Source: Niveibacterium sp. 24ML (GTDB lineage: Bacteria; Pseudomonadota; Gammaproteobacteria; Burkholderiales; Rhodocyclaceae). From it: a stretch of DNA of 64,000 nucleotides. Positions 48,523 through 60,343 of this stretch are shown here, one piece after another (the first letter of the stretch is position 1; each line of letters begins with the position of its first letter). Below the pieces are notes generated by a model. That model saw only the letters and a list, made by a program, of their open reading frames with translations, made no database searches and had not been told where the DNA came from. The stretch covers positions 48,192 through 112,191 of the forward strand of contig NZ_JAPFHA010000015.1 of NCBI RefSeq assembly GCF_026586805.1, written 5' to 3'. A program made the translations under genes and the position numbers.

Positions 48523-49506
48523 TCAGGCTGTCGGGCGGGGCGCGCGCAGCAAGACCAGGAGCGCGCCTTCACCTCCGTCGTGCGGTTTCGCCTGACAGAA
48601 CGCGAGGATCTCCTCGCGCTGCGCGAGCCAGTTGCGCGAAAGCTGCTTCAGGACACCGATGCGCCCCGGGGAGCCGAGTCCCTTGCCATGGATGATGCGC
48701 ACGCAGCGTTCGCCGCGCGTGAGGCGGACGGCAAGAAAGCGTGACAGCGCCGAGCGGGCTTCTTCTCGATCCAGGCCGTGCAGATCCAGCTCGGCTTGCA
48801 CTACCCAACGGCCGCGGCGCAGGTCGGTCAGCACCCGGCGAGGAATGCCGGGGCGCTGGAATGCGGCCTCGTCGCCGATATCGAGTCGGTCTTCAAAACT
48901 CAGCGGGGCGACGATGCTGTCGGCAAGCACCTGTTGCTCGTCCGCCTCGCGCTGGCGCGGCTGCGGTGGCGGCGCCGGCGGCGTCAGGTGAAGCCGGCCG
49001 GCATCCTTGATTGGCGCGGCCGGGCCCACGGCGTGTCTGAACAGTGCAGCGGGGTCGTGCGGATGCGCGGCTTGATCCAGCCAGGCCGATAGCGTTGTGC
49101 CCGCCGCTTCTGCCTGAAGCGCGCCGATGCTCGGCCGCCTTACGCCCAGCTTTTCCGGGTCGATTTGCCCGTTTGGCTGCAGGGCAATGACATCACGCAC
49201 CGCGTCGTGAAAGCTGTTGTATCCGTCAGTCTGGGGGCCGGTCTTGGATTTTGGCGGCTCGTCCGCTTCGGGGGGCTTGGGGCGGGGCGTTGGAGCCGGT
49301 TTTGGGGCGTCGATCTCGGCCCGATTGGGCGCTGCAATGGGTGCCACACCCCGCATGGCTTCAGAGAGACTCAGCTCGGGCGTCGCCGTCGAGGTCGGCT
49401 GCGGTTTGCGAGCGACAGAGCGCTGCGCAGTCGGCACCTGACCGCGCAGCGCCTTGAGCGCGTCAAAGTGCTTCGCGGCCGGCGGAGCGGCTTTCTTGTT
49501 TGGCAT
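48523..49506 (-). CDS. Smr domain protein
   Basis: 327 residues from the ATG of MPNKKAAPPAAKHF; a longer frame upstream is an artefact of trxB-strand sequence. A long, proline-rich, probably disordered N-terminal part (about 1-130) precedes a C-terminal Smr domain with ELDLHGLDREEARSALSRFL and IIHGKGLGSPGRIGVLK. Smr domains are nucleases or RNA/DNA-binding units related to MutS2. It is predicted cytoplasmic and converges with glnB; trxB lies 37 bases upstream on the same strand. Confidence 0.93.
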   Translation of the reverse strand: MPNKKAAPPAAKHFDALKALRGQVPTAQRSVARKPQPTSTATPELSLSEAMRGVAPIAAPNRAEIDAPKPAPTPRPKPPEADEPPKSKTGPQTDGYNSFHDAVRDVIALQPNGQIDPEKLGVRRPSIGALQAEAAGTTLSAWLDQAAHPHDPAALFRHAVGPAAPIKDAGRLHLTPPAPPPQPRQREADEQQVLADSIVAPLSFEDRLDIGDEAAFQRPGIPRRVLTDLRRGRWVVQAELDLHGLDREEARSALSRFLAVRLTRGERCVRIIHGKGLGSPGRIGVLKQLSRNWLAQREEILAFCQAKPHDGGEGALLVLLRAPRPTA

Positions 49507-49543
49507 TGCATGGCGCCCCGGCGCGTGGCCGGGGCCTCGGGGC

Positions 49544-50542
<999 letters not shown>

Positions 50543-50673
50543 TTATAGCCGAGCGGGCAAGCCTCCACGGCATCGTCCGATTGGCATATTCCTTGTGCGA
50601 TAATCCGCGCGCTGCATCAGTCTGCCGGAAGGCGGAGGAGCGGCATGCCCAGCGTTGCGATCCGGAGACCGTC

Positions 50674-51345
50674 ATGAGCACTACTCAACCCGTTTCAGTC
50701 ACCGCCCTGAAGACGTTTCCGATGTTTCAGGGGCTCACCGACGAGAAGCTGCAGCCGATTGCTCGATGCGCGATCATGCGCCGTGCGCCGCGCGGCTCCA
50801 CCGTAGTGAGCGCGGGCGATCGCACCGATTACATCTACTTTGTACTGACGGGCAGCCTGAAAGTTCTCGTCAGTGACGAAGATGGTCGCGAAGTGATCCT
50901 GACCATGATCGGGCAGGGCGAGTTGTTCGGCGAAATGGGCATGGTGGACGAAGAGCCGCGGTCAGCCACCGTGATCGCGGTGACCCCGGCCGATCTGGTG
51001 ACGATCTCGAAAACGGACTTCCGGCGCATCCTGCAAGAGAACTTCGAAGTGTCGCTGCATCTCATGCGCAACCTGGCGCGCCGTTTGCGCGTGGCGGATC
51101 GCAAGATCGAGAGCCTTGCGTTGATGGATGTGTACGGACGCGTTGCACGACTGCTGCTGGACATGGCGGCCGAAGACGGCAGCGATCGCGTGGTCAAGCG
51201 AAAGATCTCGAAGCAGGACATCGCCAAGATGATTGGCGCCTCGCGCGAGATGGTCAGTCGGGTGATGAAGGACTTGCAGGTGCAGGGGCTCATCCAGGAA
51301 ACCGACGACGGCATCGTGCTGTGCGATCGTATTGACGACCTGTGA
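50674..51345 (+). CDS. Crp/Fnr family transcriptional regulator
   Basis: 223 residues from an ATG with GGAG at a 6-base spacing. N-terminal cyclic-nucleotide-binding fold (STVVSAGDRTDYIYFVLTGS; FGEMGMVDEEPRSATVIA, keeping the Glu, Arg and Ser used by CRP to hold cAMP), dimer helix, and a C-terminal winged helix with ISKQDIAKMIGASREMVSRVM. No FNR-type Cys cluster is seen, so cAMP or another nucleotide is more likely than oxygen. Targets unknown; ftsK follows 63 bases later. Confidence 0.94.
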   Translation: MSTTQPVSVTALKTFPMFQGLTDEKLQPIARCAIMRRAPRGSTVVSAGDRTDYIYFVLTGSLKVLVSDEDGREVILTMIGQGELFGEMGMVDEEPRSATVIAVTPADLVTISKTDFRRILQENFEVSLHLMRNLARRLRVADRKIESLALMDVYGRVARLLLDMAAEDGSDRVVKRKISKQDIAKMIGASREMVSRVMKDLQVQGLIQETDDGIVLCDRIDDL

Positions 51346-51408
51346 GGTCTCGCGGCGCGTGACGCAATCGCCGCCGGTTTCACCTTCATTCCAAGTTAGC
51401 GGTTTCTG

Positions 51409-53712
51409 ATGCTGTTCTCCGGTTCGATGCGCGCCCCGTCCCAACCCTTGCCTGAACGCATGGCGGGTTTGGTACGTGAGGCGCGTTGGCTTTTCTTTGG
51501 CGCGATCGGCCTTTACCTCGCCATGATCCTGTTCGGGTATCAGAAATCTGATCCGGGCTGGTCGCACGCGGTACGTGTCGAGCGCGTGCTCAATCCGGGT
51601 GGGCGTTTTGGCGCCTGGAGCTCCGATCTGCTGCTGTCGCTGTTTGGTTCGTCGGCATGGTGGCTGGTGGGGCTGATGGTGTGGGGCATCGTCGCGGGCC
51701 TGCGTCGCTGGCGTCAGGAGCTTGCCGGTAGCCGTCGTTCGGCTTTTCTTGTGATTGCCGGCTTCCTCGTGGTTTTGCTGACCAGCGCGGCGCTTGAGGC
51801 CGTGCGCTTCTACGGCCATTCGGCCATGCTGCCAGGCGAGCCCGGCGGCGTGATCGGCATCGAGTTGGGGCGGGTGGTCACCAATTATCTGGGCTTCACC
51901 GGTGGCACGCTGTTCCTGATTGCGATGTGGGCTACCGGCGCGAGCCTGTTCTTCGGGTTCTCCTGGATGGATGCGCTCGAGCGCCTCGGTTTCTGGGTCG
52001 AGAGCCTGGCGGCGACCGCTTCTGCGCGTTTGCAGGCGTGGCAAGACCGCCGTGCGGGTCAGCAGGTTGCGGTGAAGCGGGAAGAGAAGGTCAAGCGCGA
52101 ACGCAAGAAGCGTGAAGAAGCGCCGCCGGTTCAGATCCGCATCGAACCCGCTGTGGTGGAAGTGGTGCGTTCCGAGCGCGTGGAGAAGGAGCGCCAGCAG
52201 GTGCTGTTTGCCGATCCGGCAACCAGCGGTTTGCCGGCCTTGTCGCTGCTGGACCAACCGTCGCACGACGTGGAGCCGCCTTCGGTTGAGGCGCTGGAGT
52301 ACACCTCGCGCTTGATCGAACGCAAGCTCGCGGACTTCGGTGTCGAGGTCAAGATTATTGCGGCCTATCCGGGGCCGGTGATCACGCGGTATGAGATCGA
52401 ACCGGCTGTGGGCGTGAAGGGGAGCCAGATTCTGAATCTGGTGAAGGATCTTGCGCGGGCCTTGTCGGTGATGAGCATTCGCGTGGTGGAGACGATTCCG
52501 GGCAAGACCTGCATGGGGCTTGAGCTGCCGAATCCGAAGCGGCAAACCGTGCGCTTGTCCGAGATTCTTGGTTCGGCCGCCTATCACAACATGCATTCGT
52601 CGCTGACGGTTGGCCTTGGCAAGGATATCGGGGGCAACCCGGTGGTGGCTGACCTCGCGAAGATGCCGCATCTACTGGTGGCGGGCACCACCGGGTCGGG
52701 CAAGTCGGTGGGCGTCAATGCGATGATCCTGTCGCTGCTCTACAAGTCTGAGCCCGATAAGGTCCGGCTGATCATGGTCGACCCGAAGATGCTGGAGCTT
52801 TCGATCTACGAGGGCATTCCGCATCTGCTCGCTCCGGTGGTGACCGACATGCGGCACGCCGCGCACGCACTCAACTGGTGTGTGGGTGAGATGGAGCGGC
52901 GCTACAAGCTGATGTCGGCGCTTGGCGTGCGCAACCTCGCGGGCTTTAACAAGCAGGTGGCCGATGCGCAAAAGGCCGGCACGCCACTGACCAATCCCTT
53001 CTCGATTACGCCGGAGAGTCCGGAGCCGCTTGCGACGATGCCCGCCATCGTGGTCGTCATCGACGAACTGGCAGACCTGATGATGGTCGTCGGCAAGAAG
53101 ATCGAGGAACTGATTGCCCGGCTGGCGCAGAAGGCGCGTGCGGCGGGGATTCACTTGATTCTGGCGACACAGCGCCCGTCGGTCGATGTGATTACCGGCC
53201 TGATCAAGGCCAACATCCCGACCCGGATCGCCTTCCAGGTTTCCAGCAAGATCGATTCGCGGACCATTCTCGATCAGATGGGGGCCGAGGCGCTGCTGGG
53301 CATGGGTGACATGCTCTACCTCGCGCCGGGTACCGGCTTCCCGACGCGGGTGCACGGCGCCTATGTGGCTGACGAAGAAGTGCACAAGGTGGTTGAATAC
53401 CTCAAGCAGACCGGCGCGCCGGATTACATCGAGGGCATTCTCACTGGTGCGGACGAGAGTGGTGGCGATCTTGTGGGCGATGCCAGTGGCGGTGAGGGCG
53501 ATGCCGAAGCGGATCCGATGTACGACCAGGCGGTTGACGTGGTGCTCAAGACGCGGCGGCCGTCGATCTCGCTGGTTCAGCGTCATCTTCGCATTGGCTA
53601 CAACCGCGCGGCCCGCTTGATCGAGCAGATGGAAAAGGCGGGGCTCGTCTCGGCCATGGGGCCTTCGGGTGGTCGCGAAGTCATTGCACCGAACCAGCAG
53701 CGCGAAGAATGA
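51409..53712 (+). CDS. ftsK: DNA translocase FtsK
   Basis: 767 residues, a compact FtsK with a short linker. Four N-terminal membrane helices (to about residue 190), a basic linker ([16 protein letters not shown]), the RecA-like motor (Walker [11 protein letters not shown] near 425; [14 protein letters not shown] as Walker B) and a C-terminal gamma winged helix ([20 protein letters not shown]). It pumps DNA at the septum and activates XerCD at dif. lolA follows within 50 bases. Confidence 0.97.
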   Translation: MLFSGSMRAPSQPLPERMAGLVREARWLFFGAIGLYLAMILFGYQKSDPGWSHAVRVERVLNPGGRFGAWSSDLLLSLFGSSAWWLVGLMVWGIVAGLRRWRQELAGSRRSAFLVIAGFLVVLLTSAALEAVRFYGHSAMLPGEPGGVIGIELGRVVTNYLGFTGGTLFLIAMWATGASLFFGFSWMDALERLGFWVESLAATASARLQAWQDRRAGQQVAVKREEKVKRERKKREEAPPVQIRIEPAVVEVVRSERVEKERQQVLFADPATSGLPALSLLDQPSHDVEPPSVEALEYTSRLIERKLADFGVEVKIIAAYPGPVITRYEIEPAVGVKGSQILNLVKDLARALSVMSIRVVETIPGKTCMGLELPNPKRQTVRLSEILGSAAYHNMHSSLTVGLGKDIGGNPVVADLAKMPHLLVAGTTGSGKSVGVNAMILSLLYKSEPDKVRLIMVDPKMLELSIYEGIPHLLAPVVTDMRHAAHALNWCVGEMERRYKLMSALGVRNLAGFNKQVADAQKAGTPLTNPFSITPESPEPLATMPAIVVVIDELADLMMVVGKKIEELIARLAQKARAAGIHLILATQRPSVDVITGLIKANIPTRIAFQVSSKIDSRTILDQMGAEALLGMGDMLYLAPGTGFPTRVHGAYVADEEVHKVVEYLKQTGAPDYIEGILTGADESGGDLVGDASGGEGDAEADPMYDQAVDVVLKTRRPSISLVQRHLRIGYNRAARLIEQMEKAGLVSAMGPSGGREVIAPNQQREE

Positions 53713-53762
53713 TCTGACCGGGGCCATGTACGGCATGGCCCGGATTTGCCAAAGGACGATTG

Positions 53763-54380
53763 ATGCGTTTCTCCAGAGTCGCCGCGCTTGTCGCGGCGTT
53801 TGCCTTTTCCGGGCCGCTTGCCGCGGCGGGTATGGACGATCTGAGGCACTTTCTTGCTCAGACCAAGTCGGCAAAATCGAAGTTCACCCAGATGGTGCTT
53901 GGGCGCAACGGCAAGCTCACGCAGAAAGCGGGCGGAACCTTTGCGTTCCAGCGGCCGGGCAAGTTCCGGTTTGTGTACGAGCAACCCTACGCGCAGGTCA
54001 TTGTCGGAGACGGCCAGAAGCTCTGGACCTGGGATAAGGATCTCAACCAGGTCACCGTCAAGCCGATGACCCAGGCACTGGGTGCCACGCCGGCCGCTTT
54101 GCTGACCGGCGACGGCCAGCTTGAACGCAACTTCGATCTGAAGGACGCGGGCGAATCCGATGGGCTTGCATGGGTCGAGGCGAGCCCCAAGCAGCAAGAA
54201 AGTGGGTTCGATCGTGTGCGGATTGGCTTTGGCGCGGGCCAATTGCGCGCCATGGAGGTGCGCGACAACTTTGGCCAGACTACGCTGATTCAGTTCTCCG
54301 CCTTCGAAGCGAATCCTCGGCTTGATCCGGCAGAGTTCCGTTTCACGCCGCCCAAGGGCGCGGATGTTGTCGGTGACTGA
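53763..54380 (+). CDS. lolA: Outer-membrane lipoprotein carrier LolA
   Basis: 205 residues with signal peptide MRFSRVAALVAAFAFSGPLAAAG. It carries lipoproteins across the periplasm to LolB. Motifs RHFLAQTKSAKSKFTQMV, QRPGKFRFVYEQPY and the C-terminal FRFTPPKGADVV are characteristic. It lies between ftsK and rarA, as in many proteobacteria. Its stop overlaps the start of the GNAT gene by 17 bases. Confidence 0.96.
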   Translation: MRFSRVAALVAAFAFSGPLAAAGMDDLRHFLAQTKSAKSKFTQMVLGRNGKLTQKAGGTFAFQRPGKFRFVYEQPYAQVIVGDGQKLWTWDKDLNQVTVKPMTQALGATPAALLTGDGQLERNFDLKDAGESDGLAWVEASPKQQESGFDRVRIGFGAGQLRAMEVRDNFGQTTLIQFSAFEANPRLDPAEFRFTPPKGADVVGD

Positions 54381-54867
54381 GTCGCTTGGCCGTCTGTGCG
54401 CAGCGGTGCCGTCGGACACGCCGGCGCTCGCCGAGGTCTACCGCGCTGCCGTGCAGGCCGCGGGTCGTGCGGCGTACAGTGCGCCGCATGTGGCCGCTTG
54501 GGCCGCCTATGCAGACGCACCGGCCTTCGCGGCTGAAGTGCTGGCCGGTGAGTGCGTGTTGATCGAGGTGCAAGGGCGCATCGCGGCGTTCGCCCAGTTA
54601 TCGCCGAACGACCATGTTCGCCTGCTTTACACGCATCCAGACTTCATGCGCCGAGGCTTCGCGGCGCGTTTGCTTGCACACCTTGAACAGACTGCATCGG
54701 AGGCCGGGCAGACGCGCCTGGACACCGACGCGAGCCCGGTTTCGCGGCCGCTTTTCGAGCGGGCAGGGTGGTCGCTGCTGGCGGTGCAGACCTCCTTGCA
54801 CCAAGGCTTGAGTTTTGAGCGCTTCCGCATGGTCAAGGACTTGATCGACCCCGGAGTCACCCGATGA
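54364..54867 (+). CDS. GNAT family N-acetyltransferase
   Basis: 167 residues (ATG at 54364; a GTG at 54373 with a GTGACTGA overlap is possible). Central acetyl-CoA block HPDFMRRGFAARLLAHLEQTA near residue 96 and the C-terminal VSRPLFERAGW block. Substrate unknown. It overlaps lolA at its start and rarA at its end (ATGA), so it belongs to the ftsK-lolA-rarA unit. Confidence 0.9.
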   Translation: MLSVTESLGRLCAAVPSDTPALAEVYRAAVQAAGRAAYSAPHVAAWAAYADAPAFAAEVLAGECVLIEVQGRIAAFAQLSPNDHVRLLYTHPDFMRRGFAARLLAHLEQTASEAGQTRLDTDASPVSRPLFERAGWSLLAVQTSLHQGLSFERFRMVKDLIDPGVTR

Positions 54868-56186
54868 GCGCCGACCTCTTTTCAAGCCCGGTGCCTGAAA
54901 GCGTGCCGCTGGCCGAGCGTTTGCGTCCCAAGACGCTGGATGAGGTGGTGGGGCAACGGCACCTGCTTGGCGCCGGCAAGCCGTTGCGGCTCGCGATTGA
55001 ATCGCGCCGCCCGCACTCGATGATTCTGTGGGGGCCGCCCGGTGTTGGAAAGACAACCCTGGCGCGACTGATGGCGACGCACTTCGATGCCGAGTTCATT
55101 GCCCTCTCCGCCGTGTTCTCGGGCGTGAAGGAGATCCGTGAGGCGGTGCAGCGGGCCGAGATGCATCGCGCGCAAGGGCGGCGCACCATCCTCTTCGTGG
55201 ATGAAGTGCATCGCTTCAACAAGTCACAACAGGATGCGTTCCTGCCCTTCGTGGAATCCGGGCTGTTTACCTTCATCGGCGCCACCACCGAAAATCCCTC
55301 GTTCGAGGTCAACTCTGCGTTGCTCTCCCGCGCGGCGGTGTATGTGCTCCAGAGCCTGACGGCCGAAGACCTGCAGTCGCTCTTCGTACGTGCCCAGCGG
55401 CTTGCGTTTGCCGAGCTGGTGGTTGATGCCGACGCGCTCGAGCGCCTGGTTGCGTGGGCTGATGGGGACGCCCGGCGCTTTCTCAACGTGCTCGAAACGC
55501 TGCGTACCGCGGCCGATGCGGCTGGCGTGGATCGGCTCGATGCGGCATTCGTTCAGGACACGCTTGCGCAGAACCTGCGCCGCTTCGACAAGGGCGGGGA
55601 TGCGTTCTACGATCAGATATCCGCGCTGCACAAGTCGGTGCGGGGCTCCAATCCCGACGCGGCCTTGTACTGGCTGGTGCGCATGCTCGATGGTGGCGCG
55701 GATGCGCTCTATCTCGGCCGCCGCCTGGTACGTATGGCGGCCGAAGATATTGGCCTGGCCGATCCGCGGGCGCTGACCCTCTGCCTTGAGGCATGCCAGA
55801 CGTATGAGCGGCTGGGGTCGCCGGAAGGCGAGCTGGCGCTCGCTCAGGCCACGATCTATCTCGCCTGCGCAGCCAAGTCCAACGCGGTCTACATGGCCTA
55901 CAACGCGGCACGTAGATTCGTGCAGGAGGATGTCAGCCGGCCGGTGCCGGTGCATTTGCGCAATGCGCCGACCAAGCTCATGAAGGAACTGGGCCACGGC
56001 AAGGCGTATCGCTACGCCCATGACGAGCCCGGAGCCTACGCGGCGGGTGAGGACTACCTGCCGGACGGGATGCCCGCGATCAGTTGGTATCAGCCGACTG
56101 ATCGCGGGTTGGAGGCGAAGATCGCCCAGAAACTCGCTTACCTGAAGGGGCTAGACCGCAATGCACGAGAGGCAGAGGATCAATGA
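54864..56186 (+). CDS. rarA: Replication-associated recombination protein A (RarA/MgsA)
   Basis: 440 residues. AAA+ ATPase with RPKTLDEVVGQRHLLG, Walker A WGPPGVGKTTLARLM near residue 52, Walker B ILFVDEVHRFNKSQQDAFLP and C-terminal DEPGAYAAGEDYLPDGM. It acts at stalled replication forks. It begins with the ATGA overlap to the GNAT gene and its stop overlaps a convergent small gene by seven bases. Confidence 0.97.
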   Translation: MSADLFSSPVPESVPLAERLRPKTLDEVVGQRHLLGAGKPLRLAIESRRPHSMILWGPPGVGKTTLARLMATHFDAEFIALSAVFSGVKEIREAVQRAEMHRAQGRRTILFVDEVHRFNKSQQDAFLPFVESGLFTFIGATTENPSFEVNSALLSRAAVYVLQSLTAEDLQSLFVRAQRLAFAELVVDADALERLVAWADGDARRFLNVLETLRTAADAAGVDRLDAAFVQDTLAQNLRRFDKGGDAFYDQISALHKSVRGSNPDAALYWLVRMLDGGADALYLGRRLVRMAAEDIGLADPRALTLCLEACQTYERLGSPEGELALAQATIYLACAAKSNAVYMAYNAARRFVQEDVSRPVPVHLRNAPTKLMKELGHGKAYRYAHDEPGAYAAGEDYLPDGMPAISWYQPTDRGLEAKIAQKLAYLKGLDRNAREAEDQ

Positions 56187-56443
56187 GCGAGTGGGTGCGC
56201 GGCGCGAAACCGCGCGTACACGTTTGAAACGTGTTCTGCCTTGTCGTGCTGGCCGCAACTGCGCGCCCGCTCGATCGTGTCTTCCATCAGATGATCGATC
56301 ATCAGCACGCCCGCCGGGGTCTGAACCAGCCCGCACGCGATGTGCGCTGCCACGTCGCGCGGCAGATGTTCGTGTTCGGCAAGCAGATCGATGTCGTCCT
56401 GCGTCAGATCGCAGTAGTCCAGGCAGTCGCGCAATGAAAGCAT
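56180..56443 (-). CDS. Small hypothetical protein
   Basis: 87 residues, MLSLRDCLDYCDLTQDDIDLLAEHEHLP at the start, with a GAGGAG site before the ATG. It is acidic and helical, with Cys residues near 7, 11, 37 and 63 and no membrane segment. I do not recognise a functional family. It is convergent with rarA (7-base overlap) and divergent from serS. Confidence 0.78.
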   Translation of the reverse strand: MLSLRDCLDYCDLTQDDIDLLAEHEHLPRDVAAHIACGLVQTPAGVLMIDHLMEDTIERARSCGQHDKAEHVSNVYARFRAAHPLAH

Positions 56444-56674
56444 GTCTGCTCCTCTGTGGGTGAGTTAGGCCGTCTTGGCGCGGCCTGAACCATGATTAAG
56501 GCTAGGTGGCCTGTGCGCCAAAGCAATTCATCTTTCGCTATCAAGTGCGTGTAAGTCATTGAAAGCAAAAATGAAATAGTGCGTTGCATCAAACTTTGCC
56601 GTTTTCCCGATAACCCATAGCGATCATGCGTTTGGGCGCGGAAGCTGCGGGCCAACGCCAGCTTCGAGGCATAA

Positions 56675-58000
<1,326 letters not shown>

Positions 58001-58035
58001 TTTGCGCCAAGACTAGCCAAAACAAAAAACGGCTG

Positions 58036-58041
58036 TATAAT
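58036..58041 (+). promoter_or_regulatory. -10 box for tRNA-Ser(CGA)
   Basis: A perfect TATAAT, 23 bases before the tRNA 5' end. No good -35 is seen 16-18 bases upstream. Confidence 0.55.
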
Positions 58042-58064
58042 AGCGGGCTAGATTTCGAGACCGC

Positions 58065-58154
<90 letters not shown>

Positions 58155-58192
58155 TATACCTGTCAATCCCTCGTCGGGCTTGGCAAACAAGG

Positions 58193-58214
58193 GAGCCGCT
58201 TAGCGGCTCTTTTG
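58193..58214 (+). terminator. Terminator after tRNA-Ser(CGA)
   Basis: 7-bp stem GAGCCGC / GCGGCTC with a 3-base loop and TTTTGC tail. Confidence 0.75.
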
Positions 58215-58217
58215 CTT

Positions 58218-58240
58218 TGGTGTTACAAAGTGGTGTTACA
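58218..58240. repeat. Tandem direct repeat TGGTGTTACA before the integrase
   Basis: TGGTGTTACA occurs at 58218-58227 and 58231-58240. A near copy in inverse orientation (GTCACACCA) lies at 61927-61935 beside the second recombinase start. Such repeats are typical of recombinase arm-type or terminal binding sites. Confidence 0.75.
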
Positions 58241-58281
58241 CGGCACCGGAAGCGTTCCTTCGACACATCAGGAGACGCTTC

Positions 58282-59604
58282 ATGGCATACCTTGTTCAGC
58301 ACCACGGCACGTTCTGGTTTTCGATCCGCGTGCCGGTCTCACTTCAGGGGCGCTTTGGCCCCGTTGTCCGCGTCAATCTCCAAACGACCGACCACGCCTT
58401 TGCCAAGCCGATGGCTCTGCGGCTGGCGTCGGAGTGGCTCTCCCGCTTTGATGCTGCACGCGCGGAAGCGCTGAGCGGCGTGCCTGCGCCGGCTCTCGCG
58501 GCACCCGCACTCACCCCGCCGCATCAGTCTGTGATGCATCCGCCCCCTGTCACGACGGGGGAACTCGCCAGCGCCACGTTGGACGTACCAGCCACCGTTG
58601 CTGGCGGCAAGCGTGCGAAACCCAGCGCGTGGGGCGACGCTGAACTCCTCCGCGCCTGGCGCCAGCTCGATCCGGATCGGGCGAGCACCACCGTGCGGGA
58701 CATGGAGTCCGTTGTGCGCGAATTTCGCCGCACCTGTCGAACGCCGTTTGAGCAACTCACTCGCGTCGAGATCTCGGCGTACCGGAATCATCTCCTCAAG
58801 CGCGGCGCTGCCCGTGGCACGGTCGCCAAGCGCGTTGGCATGTTGCCCACCTTGCTTCAGGTCGGGGTCGACGCGGGGATGCTCGCCGCTAACGTCGCGC
58901 GCGGTCTGCGGATTCCGAAAGCCGAAGTGCCGACCCTGATGCGTCGGGGCTTCACCAGCGCTGAACTCACGCGCGTTTTCTCGATGCCGGTGTTCCGCGG
59001 CGCGCGGCGCCCCGCAGCCGGCGGCGGCGAAGCCTGCATCTGGATTCCGATGCTGGCGCTCGCCACCGGCGCCCGGCTCGAAGAACTTGCGCAGCTTCGC
59101 GTCGAAGACATCGAAATCGATCCTACGTTCGGACCGATTCTCCATATCCGGGATACCCACGGCGAGCAGCGCCTGAAGACGGAAGGCTCGCGCCGCCGGA
59201 TCCCGCTACATGGGGATCTGGTGGCGGCAGGGCTGCTCGAGTATTGGGACGCGGTCCGCGAGGCCGGCCACGAGTGGCTGTTTCCGGCGCTCGAACCCGA
59301 TCACGACGGGCGACGGGGCGCGAACTTCGGCAAGTGGTTCATGCGCGCGATCCGCTCGAAGTCCGGCGCCCAGATCGAGGAACCCAAGGTCGTGTTCCAT
59401 TCGTTCCGTCATGGCTTCAAGACGCTCTGCCGCGCGGCCGAGCTGAAAGAAGAGATCCACGACGCGCTCACTGGGCATGTGTCCGGCACCGTGGGTCGCA
59501 CCTACGGCGAGATGCCCCTCGGGCCGCTCGTCGATGCCATTGCCCGCATCGAGCTGCCGGTCGCGCTGCCGCGCATCGGACAGGAAGAGGTGCGTCATGG
59601 ATGA
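58282..59604 (+). CDS. Site-specific tyrosine integrase
   Basis: 440 residues with AGGAG before the ATG. An N-terminal DNA-binding part, a core-binding SAM-like domain (about 115-215, TRVEISAYRNHLLKRGAARGTVAKR) and a catalytic domain with Arg in ATGARLEELAQLRVED near 262, Lys in RLKTEGSRRRIPL, HSFRHGF (HxxR) near 374, Gly-His in LTGHVSGTVG and nucleophile Tyr in RTYGEM near 414. All six catalytic positions look intact. It is located 127 bases after tRNA-Ser(CGA), which is its probable target. It overlaps the next gene by 8 bases. Confidence 0.93.
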   Translation: MAYLVQHHGTFWFSIRVPVSLQGRFGPVVRVNLQTTDHAFAKPMALRLASEWLSRFDAARAEALSGVPAPALAAPALTPPHQSVMHPPPVTTGELASATLDVPATVAGGKRAKPSAWGDAELLRAWRQLDPDRASTTVRDMESVVREFRRTCRTPFEQLTRVEISAYRNHLLKRGAARGTVAKRVGMLPTLLQVGVDAGMLAANVARGLRIPKAEVPTLMRRGFTSAELTRVFSMPVFRGARRPAAGGGEACIWIPMLALATGARLEELAQLRVEDIEIDPTFGPILHIRDTHGEQRLKTEGSRRRIPLHGDLVAAGLLEYWDAVREAGHEWLFPALEPDHDGRRGANFGKWFMRAIRSKSGAQIEEPKVVFHSFRHGFKTLCRAAELKEEIHDALTGHVSGTVGRTYGEMPLGPLVDAIARIELPVALPRIGQEEVRHG

Positions 59605-60343
59605 GCTCTACGACGCGGTCTTCTCAGGTGCGGACCGCCGGCTGCTGGCGGCGATGGACCAGATCGAACTCGTCCAGATCGCAAGCTTCACCGAGATGGC
59701 GACACGGCATCCGGTGCTCTGGAAATCGCTGGCCACCCGGCCGCGCCTGCGTGCGCAAGTCTGCGCAGCGCTGGGGTGGCACGCCGAACTCGCGGGCTCC
59801 GTGTTTCAGCGCGGCGGCGAGGCGGCCGCCGTCGAAGCCCTGCTGCGCCTCGGGTGCGACCGCGCGCCATCGCTCTGGCGACTCGTACCGCAACTGTGTG
59901 CGGAACTGCGCCGAGCGGATGTGCTGACGCGCGTGTTTGCGAGTGTCGGGGTGCAGGAGCTGAGGCCGGACGGCCTGCTGCTCGCACTCGAACTGCAGCG
60001 CCGGGGCCACTTGCCTCCGACGGCTGCGCTCGATGATCCGCGGAGGGTTGCTGCCGCGCTACTGGCTGTCGAGGCGGAGCAGGGCGGTGTGCCGTTGGTG
60101 TTGAGCTACGAGTCGGACGGCTCTGCGCTGCTCACGATCCCGCGCATCCGCTGGCGGCTCATGCTGGTTCGTGATGCACCGGATGACGCGTGCCCTGGGG
60201 TGGATCTCGCGACACGCACCCTGCACCTCGACGCCGGCTTGCTGGACTGCCCCGGTGGCGTGGTCCCGTTCAACCGGGCCCTGCACACGGCGCTGGACTG
60301 GTTGCAGGGGCATCTCGTGCAGCGTCAGGAGGAGGCGCCGTGA
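59597..60343 (+). CDS. Unknown protein coupled to the integrase
   Basis: 248 residues, ATG overlapping the integrase stop by 8 bases with AGAGG upstream. Mostly alpha-helical, rich in Leu, Ala and Arg (for example RRADVLTRVFASVGVQEL), with a more beta-like C-terminal part (VPLVLSYESDGSALLTI; TRTLHLDAGLLDCPGG). No membrane segment, signal peptide or catalytic motif that I recognise. Its last 74 bases overlap the end of the convergent recombinase gene. The tight coupling suggests an accessory factor for the integrase, but this is inference. Confidence 0.82.
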   Translation: MDELYDAVFSGADRRLLAAMDQIELVQIASFTEMATRHPVLWKSLATRPRLRAQVCAALGWHAELAGSVFQRGGEAAAVEALLRLGCDRAPSLWRLVPQLCAELRRADVLTRVFASVGVQELRPDGLLLALELQRRGHLPPTAALDDPRRVAAALLAVEAEQGGVPLVLSYESDGSALLTIPRIRWRLMLVRDAPDDACPGVDLATRTLHLDAGLLDCPGGVVPFNRALHTALDWLQGHLVQRQEEAP

